From assembly GCA_001566295.1 (NCBI GenBank), contig KQ964246.1:310001-374000 (forward strand): a stretch of DNA of 64,000 bases, given 5' to 3'. This document shows positions 11,368-23,213 of this stretch, in pieces. The notes below the pieces were generated by a model. It searched no databases and was not told the DNA's origin. It was given only the letters and a program-made list of their open reading frames with translations. Every line of letters begins with the position of its first letter. The first letter of the stretch is position 1. This DNA comes from Microdochium bolleyi (lineage: Eukaryota; Ascomycota; Sordariomycetes; Xylariales; Microdochiaceae). The translations under genes were made by a program, and so were the position numbers.

Positions 11368-14300
11368 TCAACCGCCAGCAGCAGCGGCCAGCTTCCTCGC
11401 GACAGCCACAGCAAGAGCCTGCAGGCCCCCGCCTCCAGCCCGGCGCATCTCCGCGACGGAGAGGTTCGCGCCGAGCTTCTGCCGGATCCAGGTCCTCAGC
11501 TCGACCGTGACGAGCGAGTCGACACCGAGATCTGCGAGGGATTCTGCTCCTGATATTGACGGTGGCGACGACTGCTGCGGCCCCATCGCACTGGTTTCAC
11601 CATCGATCATGCTCTGATAGACGTCATCGTCGAGCCCGCTATCGTTGACAGTCCCAGCAGCATCGTCACTTACACCGCGGAGCTCGGCTATCGCGTCCCT
11701 GACAACACGCACCAGGAACGATGTCGCCGAAGGGGTGGCCAGATACTGCGCTGCATCAGGCCCGTCAGCGCTGCGTACGCGGGCGAGAAAGCATCGGACT
11801 GCCTCCTCACGATGACTCTTCTTGTTTCTGTTGCCGTTGTCGTGATTCCCTAGGTTCTGTGTATCTAGCGCAGTTCCGTGAGTGTGGTGATGCTCGCCAT
11901 GCATCATGGTGTTGTGGTTAGCGACAGCCGTGGCTGCCGCCGCAGCATGGAACGCGAAGCGGGCGTCCTTGTCCCAGGCCACGCCCGTCCTGGCACTCCC
12001 TGGCGTGGCCGATGCTGTGGCCATAGCTGTTCCAGCTGTAGTTGTTCCATGCATCGTGGAAGGCGGAGAACCGAGACCGATGATAATCTGCGCAGGACTG
12101 ACGTAGCCCCTGATCGTATCTTCGTGTGGTGCAGTATCATGTTGTGTGATAACTTGGTCGTCGTCACTGAGCTCGGATGCAGCACTCTCGCTGCCATATC
12201 CCTGACCAAGCCGATCCTCCCGCGGGTACGATGCCGATGACGATGACGATGACGATGACGACTGTTGTCTCCCCAGAACGACCTCCAGCGCCTCCAGGAA
12301 CTCCCTCTCGCTCAGTAATCTGATCCACTGCTGGCCCCGGAACCGATCTAGCCTGTCCCCCTCGCGAGCGAGCACGCCAACGTCCTCCATCGCGCCAATA
12401 TCCAGCACGGCCCCCGCAGAGAAGCCGCTGGTGGCGTGGGTGTGGTACTGCGCGAACGCGTCGAGGAAGCTGTTGGCCGCGGCGTAGTTGGCTTGACCGA
12501 GCATGTGAGAGACGCCGGAGAGCGAGGAGAAGAGGAAGAGGAAGGCGCCGGGGGCGACGTCGACGGTGGGCGGAGGAGGGTGGTGATCCATGTCGAGAGT
12601 GGCACTGCGGTTTTGCTGGTCGGATCTGGCCACCTTCTGCTCATGCTGTGGGCCATCTGCTCCTCTTCCACGGAGGCAGCTTGCGAAGAGTACCCTGTGC
12701 AGATTCCATGTCCCCTCGACTTTGGGCGCCACAGCAGCCTGCCACTGCGTAAAGCTCATATCAGACAGCATGGTGTCCGCGAGGACCATGGCCGCATTGA
12801 AGACACCACCGAATGGAGGCCAGCGGATCTCCGACAATACGGGCGAGGGTGGCGATGAAGTCAGTACGGCCGCCATACGCTCAACATCCTCGACACGTGC
12901 AATATCCCCGGACACGAACGTGACGACACAACCCTCGTAGCCGCGCATCTCCGCGACGAAATCTGGGTTCCGCCGCCCAAAGTCTTCTGCCGAGCGCGAG
13001 AAGAATACGAAGTACCGCGCCCCGCGGTCCGCGAGGAAGCGTGCTGTAGTCTGTCCGAGGCCGCCTAGGCCCCCGACGAGAATGTACGTGCGATCTGGGT
13101 GGACTTTGAAGTCCGCTGTTGTGCCAGTTCGGAGAAGGCTCGTGTATTGTTGACTTCGGACTTTTGCACCTGGTGCATTCGCGAAGTGTCTCATGGCGTC
13201 GAGCTCTGTGGCTATCTTCAACTCTTTGAAACGGCTGATATGCAGCAAGCCGTTTGAGAAGACGTACTCTCTTTCCAGAGGCAGGAGGCTATTTTGTTCT
13301 CTGATCTGTGCCTTGTGAGTCCTTGAGCTTATGGCTCTCAGGAGATCTGCCACGGCATTCCACGTTGATCTCTTGGGCGCCGAATTACCAGCCTTCTCGC
13401 CATGATTGCTGTGGGAATTTCCACCATCATCTAGGTCAAAGGACTCGACCTCTAGCGTGATGATATCGTCGCCGGTTTCACGATGGAGTCCTCTTGTGAA
13501 GCCAAGTGTGAGTGCGTAATTCGGATCACTGGTGCAGTGCATCTGTGATGCACCAGTGACCCATAGGATGCTGCGACTGCCGTCACTGTTACTGCGGTTC
13601 TGGGTGCTCTGGTCGGTGCTCCGCTTCTGTTCTTCACAAACTGCCTCGGGCACCAGTGAAAGTGACAAGCTGTGCTTCAGACCCTCGAACTCCGCCTCTG
13701 ATGCAGAGTGCAAGAATGGGCCGTCGAGATCGAGCAGACATAGTGCCAGACGATTGACCTGGCCATCGACGGCGATTGGCGCCCCGAGAGCAATGACTTC
13801 GATGTCAGAGAAGCCTTCTGCACGAAGCTCATGCAGAGCATGCTCGAGACCCTTGCTGCGTGAGTTTCTACACAGTACCCTCAGCTCTGGCATAGCCGAG
13901 CTTGGAAGCCCGCCTTTTCCCTGCTTCTCCGGGTCCGGTTGTCCTCGTGGCCGCGCGATGGTGGAGGTGCAGGAACTGATCATCCCGCCGGCCGCGATAT
14001 GTCCCGCTGGCGGCATAGTATCGGCAAAGTCGCCGAACCCAGCCGCGAGGAGACTCTGCCTCCTGAGTTCTCTATCCACTGGTGACAGAGTAGCTGCAGG
14101 CAAAGTCTCGTGCGGCTGCGGCTGTACATACCGCTCCTGCAGCAACAGGGCCTGCACGACGGGAGATCTGGAATCCAGCTCTCTGACAACCAGATGACCG
14201 TCGACATCCAAGACTTTGCGGATATCCACAAGAAGCTTTGTGCTGCCAAGGTAGGGTAATACACGAGTATCTGGAGACAGTTCTGTCAGCAGCACCAGAT

Positions 14301-17300
14301 CGAAACTCTGCGCAGCAAAGCCCTGCTCGGTGAGGTGAAGGTCGAGATCAACTTGAACACTCTTGAAGGCGATGCCGTTGGTAGTGGCTGTCAAAGGCGC
14401 AGCTTCGCCAGACAGATCCAGTTCGCTGATCCCGCTTGCTGCCGTGTAGGTGTGTACGTATGTTCCATGGAGCCGCCCTGCTTGGTGGAGTGAGGCGAGA
14501 TACGCAGGCGGGCCTGTCCTTGCAGCATGGGAGCCACCAATACACACGTCGAGGATGCGCAGCTGTGGATTTTTGAATGCAAGTACATCGATCAAGTCGC
14601 TCGGGAAGGTCATCTCGTCGATGAGGTTCCAGACGATGTTCGTGGCCCGAGTTGGCGAGCTTGTTTCTAGACTGGAATCGCTGGTGGCGTCCGAGTCGGA
14701 GTGATCCAGCACCGTATCGAGCATGCGCGCGGCGAGCGCTGCTTCAGTCGTCCCTCTATACTCGGTGCAGATCTTCGAGGCCAGCCCCCGAATCGCCATC
14801 ATGTCTGCAGCATTGGCAGTCTCAGCCTCAAACCAACTGCTATTGTCACTGGACTGCTTGGCGTCCTCCACATTGTCGAAGTCCTCGAAACTTCTGATCG
14901 TAACATCGAGCCAGGCCTTGTACTCCAGCAGCCCAAGCTCTTGCTGGCTCAGCTGTACAGTCTCCGTCTGCTTCCGCTCCAGTAACCTGCAGCAAGCGGT
15001 CGCTAGTTGATCGAGAAGTTGCGTCAATTTCGTGGCCTTGGCCAGCAATAATCCCGACAAGCCCTGGCAGTCCATGAAGTCGACATCCGGCATCCACTCA
15101 ATAACAGCTCCGCCATGGGGGTTGTTGTCCCCCGACTGACTCCGAGGGGCGGTCTTTTCGACCCGGAACCCCGTAAGTTCGAGTACCATTCTGCCTTCCG
15201 CGTCAACACCAGTTATACACGATGTGCCGTTGTCGAGCACTTGGGCTTCGACCCGGACAGACTCTCTTTGCTGGCCAGAGATGTACATTGTCCCAATAAA
15301 TGCTGGTATTCCTGTCCCGGTAAACTTCCTCGGCAGCCCACAGCACTCGGCGATCATGCAGAGCACCGTGCTCGTGTCGATAACCGTTGGGTGGAGCGCA
15401 TACAAGTCCCCGTCTGTCAAATTAGGCGAGCCCTCCAGCGAGACGTCGTCATGGGACTGAACACGCGTGATCGTGGCCTGTGCCTTGCGCTCCGTTACAT
15501 GGGCACTGACATCGGCCATACAGCCGCGGAATTGCGGCCCGTACTGCAGGCCACCGTGCTTGCTCCAGAGCTTGTAAAACGCGGCCGGTGATACTTTGCG
15601 CGGGAGTACCTGCATCTGAAGATGCGAGTCATCTGCAAGGATGCCATCAGCACGAGTCGTCGTTAAATTGCCAGCTGCATGGTCGCCGTCGTCGTCCCAT
15701 CTTCCAGCGCAGCACTCGCCGTGAACATGCTCCGTTGCAGTCCCGTCGTCCGCGATGGACGATATCGTAAATGCATAGGGAGTCATTCCGACCTGGGCAG
15801 CGGCCGCACTCTGCGCCTGACGTCGTCCGCCGACGCTCTCCCTGATCCGCACAAGCGAGGTGATGATCTCAACCGGATCATCATTCGCAAGCATGAGCGC
15901 ATTCTCAAAGACCACGTCCTTGACACTATACGCCGACGATCCATTCATAAGCTGCCTGACAGCCTCCCCGACCATGGCGATAAACCCGGCGCCGGGAAAC
16001 CACACATCACCGTTTACGCGGTGATCCGCCAGCCAGTCAACGTCCGAAACGCTGAGCACGTTGCGCCAGGTCGGCACTGCATCGCCGCAGTCGGCGACGC
16101 GCAGGCCGAGTAGCTCGTGGTGCGCGAAGCGGCGAAAGCGCCACTCGCGGGTGAGCCTGCTCTCGTTCCAGTACTCGGCGTCGTGGTGCCAGGGGTATGC
16201 CGGGAGGTCGGTGAGGACTCTGCCAGGTTCTTGGCGAAGCATATTGTTGGCGGCGCCCAGGTCAATATCGATGCCCTGTTGCCACAGCCGGCCGGCGCTC
16301 TCGAGGAGGTTGACATGTCCGTTTTGGCCGCGGACCAGAGTAGGGATATACTGCACCGCAGCCGACGAAGACTTGTTGTACTTTTGCAATATTTGTCTAA
16401 CTGGTCCAGCGAGGGCGGAGTGAGGGCCGATTTCGACAAAGATCGGGTTATCGATGTCGCGGAGCAGCGACTGAGCGGCCTGATTGAAAAGCACGGGATT
16501 GGCCAGATTTGAGGTCCAATACGATGCTGCTAAGTCCTCTTGCAACTCACCAGAGACGGAGGAGTAGAAAGGCACGCTTGGCTTCAGAGTGGTTCTCGCA
16601 ACCTCGGAGATGCGAGCCGCAAAGTCTGGCACCGCCGTTCGCATGTGCTCCGAGTGGAAACCGCACTCGACGCGGAGCTGGCGGACGAGCGTGTCGGGAT
16701 GAGCTTTCTGGATATCTGTCATGACGTTCCGGAGGACATCCGCGTCACCGGACAGCGTGACATTCGCGGGCGAGTTCTCGCAGCCAATGATCACTCCCGG
16801 GCGCAGGAACAGCTGGACATCGTCTCTCGATAGGCCCACGGCCGCCATAGAACCGTTGTGGGCGGCTTTGATGGCTGGCGTGATCTGTCCTCGGTGGTAG
16901 TTGAGCACGATTGCCTGCTCGGCGGTGATGGCACCAGCTGCGTAAGCCGCTGCCGTCTCTCCAGAGGAGTGGCCGACAATGGCCGCTGGGAGGGAGCCCC
17001 AGGACCGCAGGAGGTCTACGATAGCGATCTGGATGGCGGCCAGGCACGGCTGGGAGATCTCCGCCTCGTACAATCGGCTGGTCTCTTTCGGTTTCGTGAT
17101 TTCCTCTGATACAGTATTAGCGATAACTTGCAGTCATGCCGACATCTACGTTTAGCAGATTTCAAAGTCGGATGCACTTCAGTACGAATGACAACAAGCT
17201 TACCTCTGATCGTCCACAGTGGCGGGTCAGGCAGTTCCCGGAGCACGTCGTCAAGATGATCGATACACTTGCTCACCAGCGGCTCCTGCTCGATGAGATC

Positions 17301-19533
17301 TTTGCCCATCTGCGCCCACTGCGCGCCCTGGCCAGTGAAAACCCAGCAGACCTGCGGCTCTCTCCCATTTGGCGAGACACAAGTCGCCGACACCGCCGAT
17401 GGGGTGATACTATCAGGACCAACGATGCGGTAGGTCCGCCACGGGTGTATTGTACGTCTGGCGGCGAGTGTGTAGGCGACATCATCCAGTCTCGTAGGAT
17501 GTCTTGCTAAATAACCATGGATGTTCCCAGCTACCTTGTCCAGAGAGTCCTGTCGCTTTGTTGAGAAGGGCAAAAGTCGCATTCTCGTCGACGATATCTC
17601 GGCTTTCGAGTGAGTGCTCCCGCTGCTTCTTGGCAAAGGAGTGACGCCAGCACAGGCGGCAGATTCCAGAATGACCTGAGGCGCAAGCTGTCAGATACTG
17701 CTGTTGTTACATGACGTCTATTCGAAAATATAGCAGCACTTACGTGGGCATTAGTGCCACCGATCCCAAAACTGTTGATCGAGACTCTCTCAGCTCGATC
17801 CTCCGGCCACAGTATCGGCCGTGTCGGTACTATCAGCTTCTTCGATTCGAAGGGTACTATGAGTTCCGCCAGTTAGCATGTGCCTTTTGTGGCACCCATG
17901 GGCGCCGTGTATTCGACTCAGTTCGAGGAGCCAGAGTCGCGTGAAGATGACTCAACAAGAACGAGAGGTTAACACTGAACTTACTCGCAGGATTAGGCGT
18001 CCTGAAGTTGATGTTTGAAGGAATCGTCGCATTCTCAAGAGCCAGAGTCATCTTGATCAGGCTCGATATCCCAGATGACCCCTCGCCGTGGCCTATTTTG
18101 GGTTTCACCTGTGTTCCGTGTTAGTTAGTACACCGGCTCATATCTCGACGCGCGCCGTATATGATAAATCACCACTTACCGAGCCTATATATATCCCGCC
18201 AGAGTTACCCCAGATGTTTGCTACGGCACTCGTCTCGAGCGGATCGCCAACCTGCCGGATCATCACGGATCAGTAAGTCGTGATATATGCTTCTCATACC
18301 TTATGCACATGTACGCCCGTCTTGTTGAGGCGGGCCCCACGGTGAAAACGGACCAGTCAAGGCGGTAATCATCAACCCAAGGGAGCGAACAGGAAAACTC
18401 ACCGAAGTCCCCGTACCATGACACTCCACCATTGCCGTCCTCTGCACCTCACCCTCAGCGATCCCAGCAACACGATACGCCATCCTCATCAGCCGCTCAT
18501 GCGCCCTCGGATCCGGCGTCAGCATCCCGCCCCCCGGCCCTCCACCCGCACCATCATTACCAACCACAGCGCTCCTGATCACGCTCCGCACCGGGTCGCC
18601 ATCCCGGAGCGCATCGGCAAGTCTCTTGACATACACCGCCGAAACCCCTTCCCCGCGGCCGTAGCCATCGGCGTCGGCGTCGAAAGTCCGGCACTTGCCC
18701 GAGGGGGAGAGGACACCCTGGGCCGACATGACCGCCGTCTCGCGCGGGGAGAGGATGATGTTGACACCGGCCACCACGGCCGCGGAGCATGTGCCGTTCT
18801 GGAGGTCCTGGCACGCCTGGTGTAGTGCCACGAGGGAGGATGAGCACGCTGTGCGCACCACGACGCTGCGTGGTAGTTCTGCGTGTTAGTCCCCAATAAC
18901 GAACGAGGAAAACCCCCAACAATCCGGGAATGTTTGCAGATTCGAACATGTCGAAGGGTATGAAAGGGGGGTGCTGGACCCCTTGATGAGCGCGACATGA
19001 TGAACGTACCTAGGTCCCCTGAAGTCAAACTCATAGCTCGTCCTGTTCGCCAGGATGTAGTCCCCGTAAACGTCCGCGCGGACAGCATGCTGTCCCTGCC
19101 CGTCGAGGGCCTCAAGCGCAGTCCAGTCGGCGCCCATGGTACCTACATAGACGCCCGTGTCTGAGCCGCGCCACGCCGTCGCGCCAGCGGTCTCGAGCGC
19201 CTCGTACACTACCTCGAGCAACACCCTCGCGCCGGGGTCCAGATTCCTCGCCTCCTGCGGCCCCAGCGCCCAGAACCCGATGTCGATGCTCCTCTTGATG
19301 TCGACGTCCTTTTCGTCGAGGAAGTACCCGTGCTGCGTGGCAACGTGGTTTATCCGGCCCCGAGGACTGTGCCAGGTCCTCGAATCGAACCGGCTCGCGG
19401 GCACGGGGCCGTGGCCGCTGCCCCCGCTGGAGAGCAGCTCCCAGAAGGACTCTGCATCGCGTACGGAGCCAGGGAGGCGCATGCCCATACCGATGATGGC
19501 GATGGGCTCGAAGGTAGATGTGGTGGAGCTCAT
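11368..19533 (-). CDS. Highly reducing type I polyketide synthase lacking an enoylreductase
   Basis: Seven exons: complement(join(11368..17105, 17204..17675, 17744..17856, 17985..18108, 18180..18251, 18403..18865, 19010..19533)), 2501 aa; all junctions keep frame. KS (about 8-430): catalytic Cys182 in RTACSSS (usual DTACSSS), His324 in ECHGTGTS, His360 in KPKIGHGEG. AT (about 543-870): FTGQGAQW and GHSSGE with Ser636. DH (about 915-1240): DHRVNGDVWFP with His951, HPTVID with Asp1166. The cMT-like region (about 1400-1620) has a degenerate SAM motif LDVCIGGSH (usual LEIGAGTGG). A structural pseudo-KR (about 1660-1850) runs directly into KR: GGLGGLG 1934-1940, Ser2117, Tyr2130 in GQANY. There is no ER between them. 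A Ser/His-rich linker (about 2200-2440) precedes the ACP (LGVDSL, Ser2453). No TE or other release domain follows. A (GAC/GAT)-type repeat near 12238-12260 encodes a polyserine run. It diverges from the ligase gene at 21013. It should make a partly reduced polyketide; the product is unknown. Confidence 0.93.
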
Positions 19534-21012
19534 GGTTGGTTATGTTGTTTGCTTGTTTTCTCGTTTTGGCAGTCGGCCTCTGCCCAGTGAGAAGCAAGTT
19601 TGGCTACTGTTGGCGTGGGACAAAGTAGTTGGCAAGAGTCTAATATAACAGTATCCTGAGGATGGAGTCAGCTCGGTGTTTCTATACGCCTTGATGTACA
19701 GATCTTGTTGGCCAGGCATCCTCCAAGGGCGATCTGAAACTTTCCAGAGCTACACGTTTGGTGATGAACAAGTACGGTATGTGCCTTCTTACTGTTCGTC
19801 TCTAAACCACAGCCATGGTCGTGTTTGCTTGTGTAAAATTTCCGAACAACTCGTTTGGGATGCCAATTTCATCACAGATTCCAAATGGCTGTCCTATGAC
19901 AAAGTATTGTGATGTTTGCTTCGGTGGTCCCACGGGCCGTCCGGGAAAGACAACACTATGTAGCGTCTTCACTCATGTAGGCCAAGCTGACTGCATCAGC
20001 CAAGAAGGAAAAGTATTCCCCCTTCGGCATAGTGGTATCTGTTTGTGATGCGGCCAAGAGATCAGCTTCATTTTGCTGGAGCTTTTTTTTTCAGGGCGAA
20101 ACACTGCCACCGCCAGCCAAGGAAGAGCAGAACGGTGTGCCAGGACACGCGTCCTATCCAGAGCGTTCACTCCCCAATCGGTTGCAGAATGCTACTGAGG
20201 GACTCTCAAGTCTGGCTTTCCTGTATAGCAGGACCAACGAGGGATGTCAGCTTAGCCCAGTGGCTTTCACACCCTGCGAGATGCTGCGGCCGCGTCGAAT
20301 GGTACGCTTGCCGGTTCGAGCAACTTATCCGCACACAAACATCAGATGGTGTCTTAGAGCCGCTTACGCTCCTACTTGGCTGCATATAGACTATTGGCGG
20401 CCGTATGGCGGCCTGCCTGCTTCGCAAGCCACTGGCCCATATGTCAGCTTAGCACATACACTCTCTCCACCTCCCGGGGATGCAACCGCTTCGGGCAACC
20501 CTGCCGGTCTTGACGGATTTCTCCATACTGGTGTGAAATGTCGAGTGCTGCTGCTGTTTGGATGCAGCCAACGAGCGTTCTTCCGGTCAGGTTGAAAACC
20601 GAACTTTCGGCCGCCAACGCAAAGTCGACGATGTTGTGTGGGGGCTGTTGGGCGGCCGCTCACGTGCAGATCCAGGAATAGGTGCCAAGGACCATGCATG
20701 TCAGACGCAAGCCTTGCGGGCCTATGAACGGTAATCTTCCCTGGTGAGTGAACGAAAATCATCTACAGTTCGAGAATCTTTCCGCGTGCTCGGATATGTT
20801 GGTTGCAACCCTGCAGTGCCGTGAATGATCCGTTCGTCATGGGTTGGGTGCGGCAACGGGGATGGTCTGCTGGTGGTGTAAGCCGATCAAAGTGCACATG
20901 TGCTGCAACACGCGAGCATTTCGACGCCCTAAAGATCTGTGACTATCTTGACGTCTGCTTAATTAGCATAATCACCACAATACTTCGCTAGGGTCAGTCC
21001 AAGGTACACACG
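19534..21012. promoter_or_regulatory. Divergent intergenic region between PKS and ligase
   Basis: This 1.5 kb region lies between the two start codons, so it must hold the promoters of both genes. A TATATTA-like sequence on the minus strand near 19641-19648 is about 110 nt before the PKS ATG. No palindromic CGG-type zinc-cluster site was clearly recognised. Open frames in it (for example about 20032-20595, +) show no protein-like features. Confidence 0.45.
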
Positions 21013-22830
21013 ATGGACTCACAACTTCCACCCAAATTGAGCCACCCTCTGTTGCACTTGGATAACGTCGATCACAATAACACGGCTCTTGTTGAGCTAG
21101 CAACAGGTCAGAGATGGACTTATTCTGCTCTCGAAGCATCAGTCGACCGTGTGGTGTCGCAGTTGAAAGCCGGATTCCCGCAATCTCAAGCAGAACAACA
21201 AGATGGCGCGATGCGGAGCCCAGTCAAGCAGGGTGATCGGATTGCCGTCGTTGCCAAGAACACTGCTCGCCACATCATACTATTCCTCGCTGCTATCAGG
21301 ATCGGAGCGATCTTTGTCCCGCTGAGCTGGCGCCTGCCACCGAGAGAGCTGGGACGGCTCTTGGCGGACTGCACGCCGACGGTCTTATTCGCAGAGGACA
21401 TGGGCTTGTTGCAAGAAGTGCTTCCTGCTGGCTGTCGTGGGCTCGATCTGCTCGATCTGAACATTGGCAGCGAAACGCCAAGTCTTCCAAGAGCTTTAAG
21501 TGTAATTTCGACATCGGCTCACCAACCCACGTCAGGCACCGTCTGTCTGCTGCTGTACACATCTGGAAGCACGGGTAACCCAAAGGGCGTGCAGCACACG
21601 CTGGGATCTCTCGAAGCAACTATCCTCAACTTTACCGCGTCCGCCTCCCTTGCTTCTTCCAAACACCCGGTATTCCTAGTCGACGTTCCCATGTCTCACA
21701 TCATAGGCGGAGTCATTTGCGCTCTTGCGCCTCTCCACCTCGGCGGCACCGTCCTCATCTCGAACAAGTTTGATGCCACAAGAACGAACGATCGTCTCGC
21801 TGACCCGGATCTGGGGGTCACTCACTATTTCTGCGTCCCCACGATGGCGGCTGGGCTGCGCTCCGCACCAAACTTCCGGCCGGACAAGTGGCAGAAGCTC
21901 GAGCAGCTCTTGACGGGCGGCTCGCCGAACCCGGCTAGCAGCGTGAGGTGGTGGCTCGACCGCGGCGTCAGGATGCTGGACGGATACGGCATGACGGAGA
22001 CTGGCACGATATGCACGATGCCGGCGTCTCATGCCTCGATCGACGACGTCGTGCGGGTCAAGGCGGGCAGTGTCGGTCTGCCGGGCCCGTTGACGGAGGT
22101 CCGCTTCGTGGACTCAAAGGGTTGTGATGTGTCCAGAGGCACACCAGGGGAGATTTTGGTCTCCGGGGATCATGTTTCGCCTGGGTACTGGCAGGTGAAT
22201 GCGGTAGAACAAGCACATGCGCCTTCGACCGCGACCAGGGCTGGTGGAGAGAAGAAGTGGTTTGCAACTGGAGATGTGGCTTTCCAAGACTCGGACGGTT
22301 TCATCTTCATCGTGGACAGGAAGAAGGACGTTTATATTTCTGGTGGCGAGAACGTTTATCCATCCGAGGTGGAGATGGTGTTGCATGAGCACGCATTGGT
22401 GAGCGAGGTGGCAGTCATCAGCATTCCTGATGCAGTCTGGGGCGAAGTCGGCTGGGCGTTTGTGGTAGTGACACCAGGCGACAACATCATCGAGCAGGAG
22501 GAGCTGAAAGACCACTGCCGCGAGCGCCTAGCATCGTACAAAGTCCCGCAGCGAGTCTTGGTCGTGGACGCGCTGCCTCGCAATGCTGCGGGCAAAGTAC
22601 TCAAACACGTTCTCCGAGATCAGGTCACAGGAGAGCTCGACGCTACTTTGAGCGAATCTGACATTTCGATGAAGCGAGCGGATGGTGGGATTGACAAAAC
22701 CGGACTGCGTCGTTGGCTGTCGTTGTTATGCTGCACGTTGGTGCCGAGAGACGGCTCACTCACAGATCCAGGTCGTCGGCTTGCCCTTTTCGTTGGTGAA
22801 GCGTCAAGACGCCTGATTGGAAGGCGTTAA
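21013..22830 (+). CDS. AMP-binding acyl-CoA synthetase / ligase
   Basis: Single exon, 605 aa, starting at the first ATG. It belongs to the ANL adenylating superfamily, which activates a carboxylic acid as acyl-AMP and usually forms the CoA thioester. Visible motifs in order: A3 LLYTSGSTGNPKG, A5 DGYGMTETGTI, the hinge and nucleotide-binding run WFATGDV then DRKKDVYISGGENVYPSEVE, and A10 PRNAAGKVLKH with the catalytic Lys. A C-terminal extension of about 60 residues after A10 is not typical. There is no carrier domain and no obvious peroxisomal signal (C-terminus IGRR). It is divergent with the PKS, so it may load a starter acid or activate or offload the polyketide; this is inferred from neighbourhood only. 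The substrate cannot be read from the sequence. Confidence 0.9.
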   Translation: MDSQLPPKLSHPLLHLDNVDHNNTALVELATGQRWTYSALEASVDRVVSQLKAGFPQSQAEQQDGAMRSPVKQGDRIAVVAKNTARHIILFLAAIRIGAIFVPLSWRLPPRELGRLLADCTPTVLFAEDMGLLQEVLPAGCRGLDLLDLNIGSETPSLPRALSVISTSAHQPTSGTVCLLLYTSGSTGNPKGVQHTLGSLEATILNFTASASLASSKHPVFLVDVPMSHIIGGVICALAPLHLGGTVLISNKFDATRTNDRLADPDLGVTHYFCVPTMAAGLRSAPNFRPDKWQKLEQLLTGGSPNPASSVRWWLDRGVRMLDGYGMTETGTICTMPASHASIDDVVRVKAGSVGLPGPLTEVRFVDSKGCDVSRGTPGEILVSGDHVSPGYWQVNAVEQAHAPSTATRAGGEKKWFATGDVAFQDSDGFIFIVDRKKDVYISGGENVYPSEVEMVLHEHALVSEVAVISIPDAVWGEVGWAFVVVTPGDNIIEQEELKDHCRERLASYKVPQRVLVVDALPRNAAGKVLKHVLRDQVTGELDATLSESDISMKRADGGIDKTGLRRWLSLLCCTLVPRDGSLTDPGRRLALFVGEASRRLIGRR

Positions 22831-23213
22831 TTAGAGGCGTACTGAATTCCGTATTGTATCGGCTCGTGCCTCCTTCCATCGTTGTGGGGGTCACGAGATT
22901 TGCTGGACCAGTGTAAGAGAGTGGCTCACGCCACAACAAGCAGTCAAAAGTAATGTAGTTTCAAACACACCACGTAGCAGTATAATTCGCGATACGTAGG
23001 AGATAGTGTCTGCTTGATTGAGTCTAGCTTCTATGATTAGGTATAGATGTGTATTCTGTCATATTACTTCCCTCGTGCAAACGAACGTAGCTGGGGAAAA
23101 CATGATTTGGCGACATGATTCATTCGTCGTGGTTGAGCAGGACGAGATCCGTACCTGGCGTCATCTGCGGATCTCTCCGGTGACTACGCTCGCAGGGTCA
23201 TAAACAGCAAAAT
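22831..23213. other. Convergent 3' intergenic region
   Basis: About 380 bases between the 3' ends of the ligase and the IDO gene. Nothing is recognised beyond presumed 3' UTRs and polyadenylation regions. Confidence 0.5.

Noticed and set aside
20032..20595. 187-codon plus-strand open frame between the PKS and the ligase
   Set aside because: No recognisable domain or codon pattern, and it overlaps the expected promoter region; kept as non-coding.
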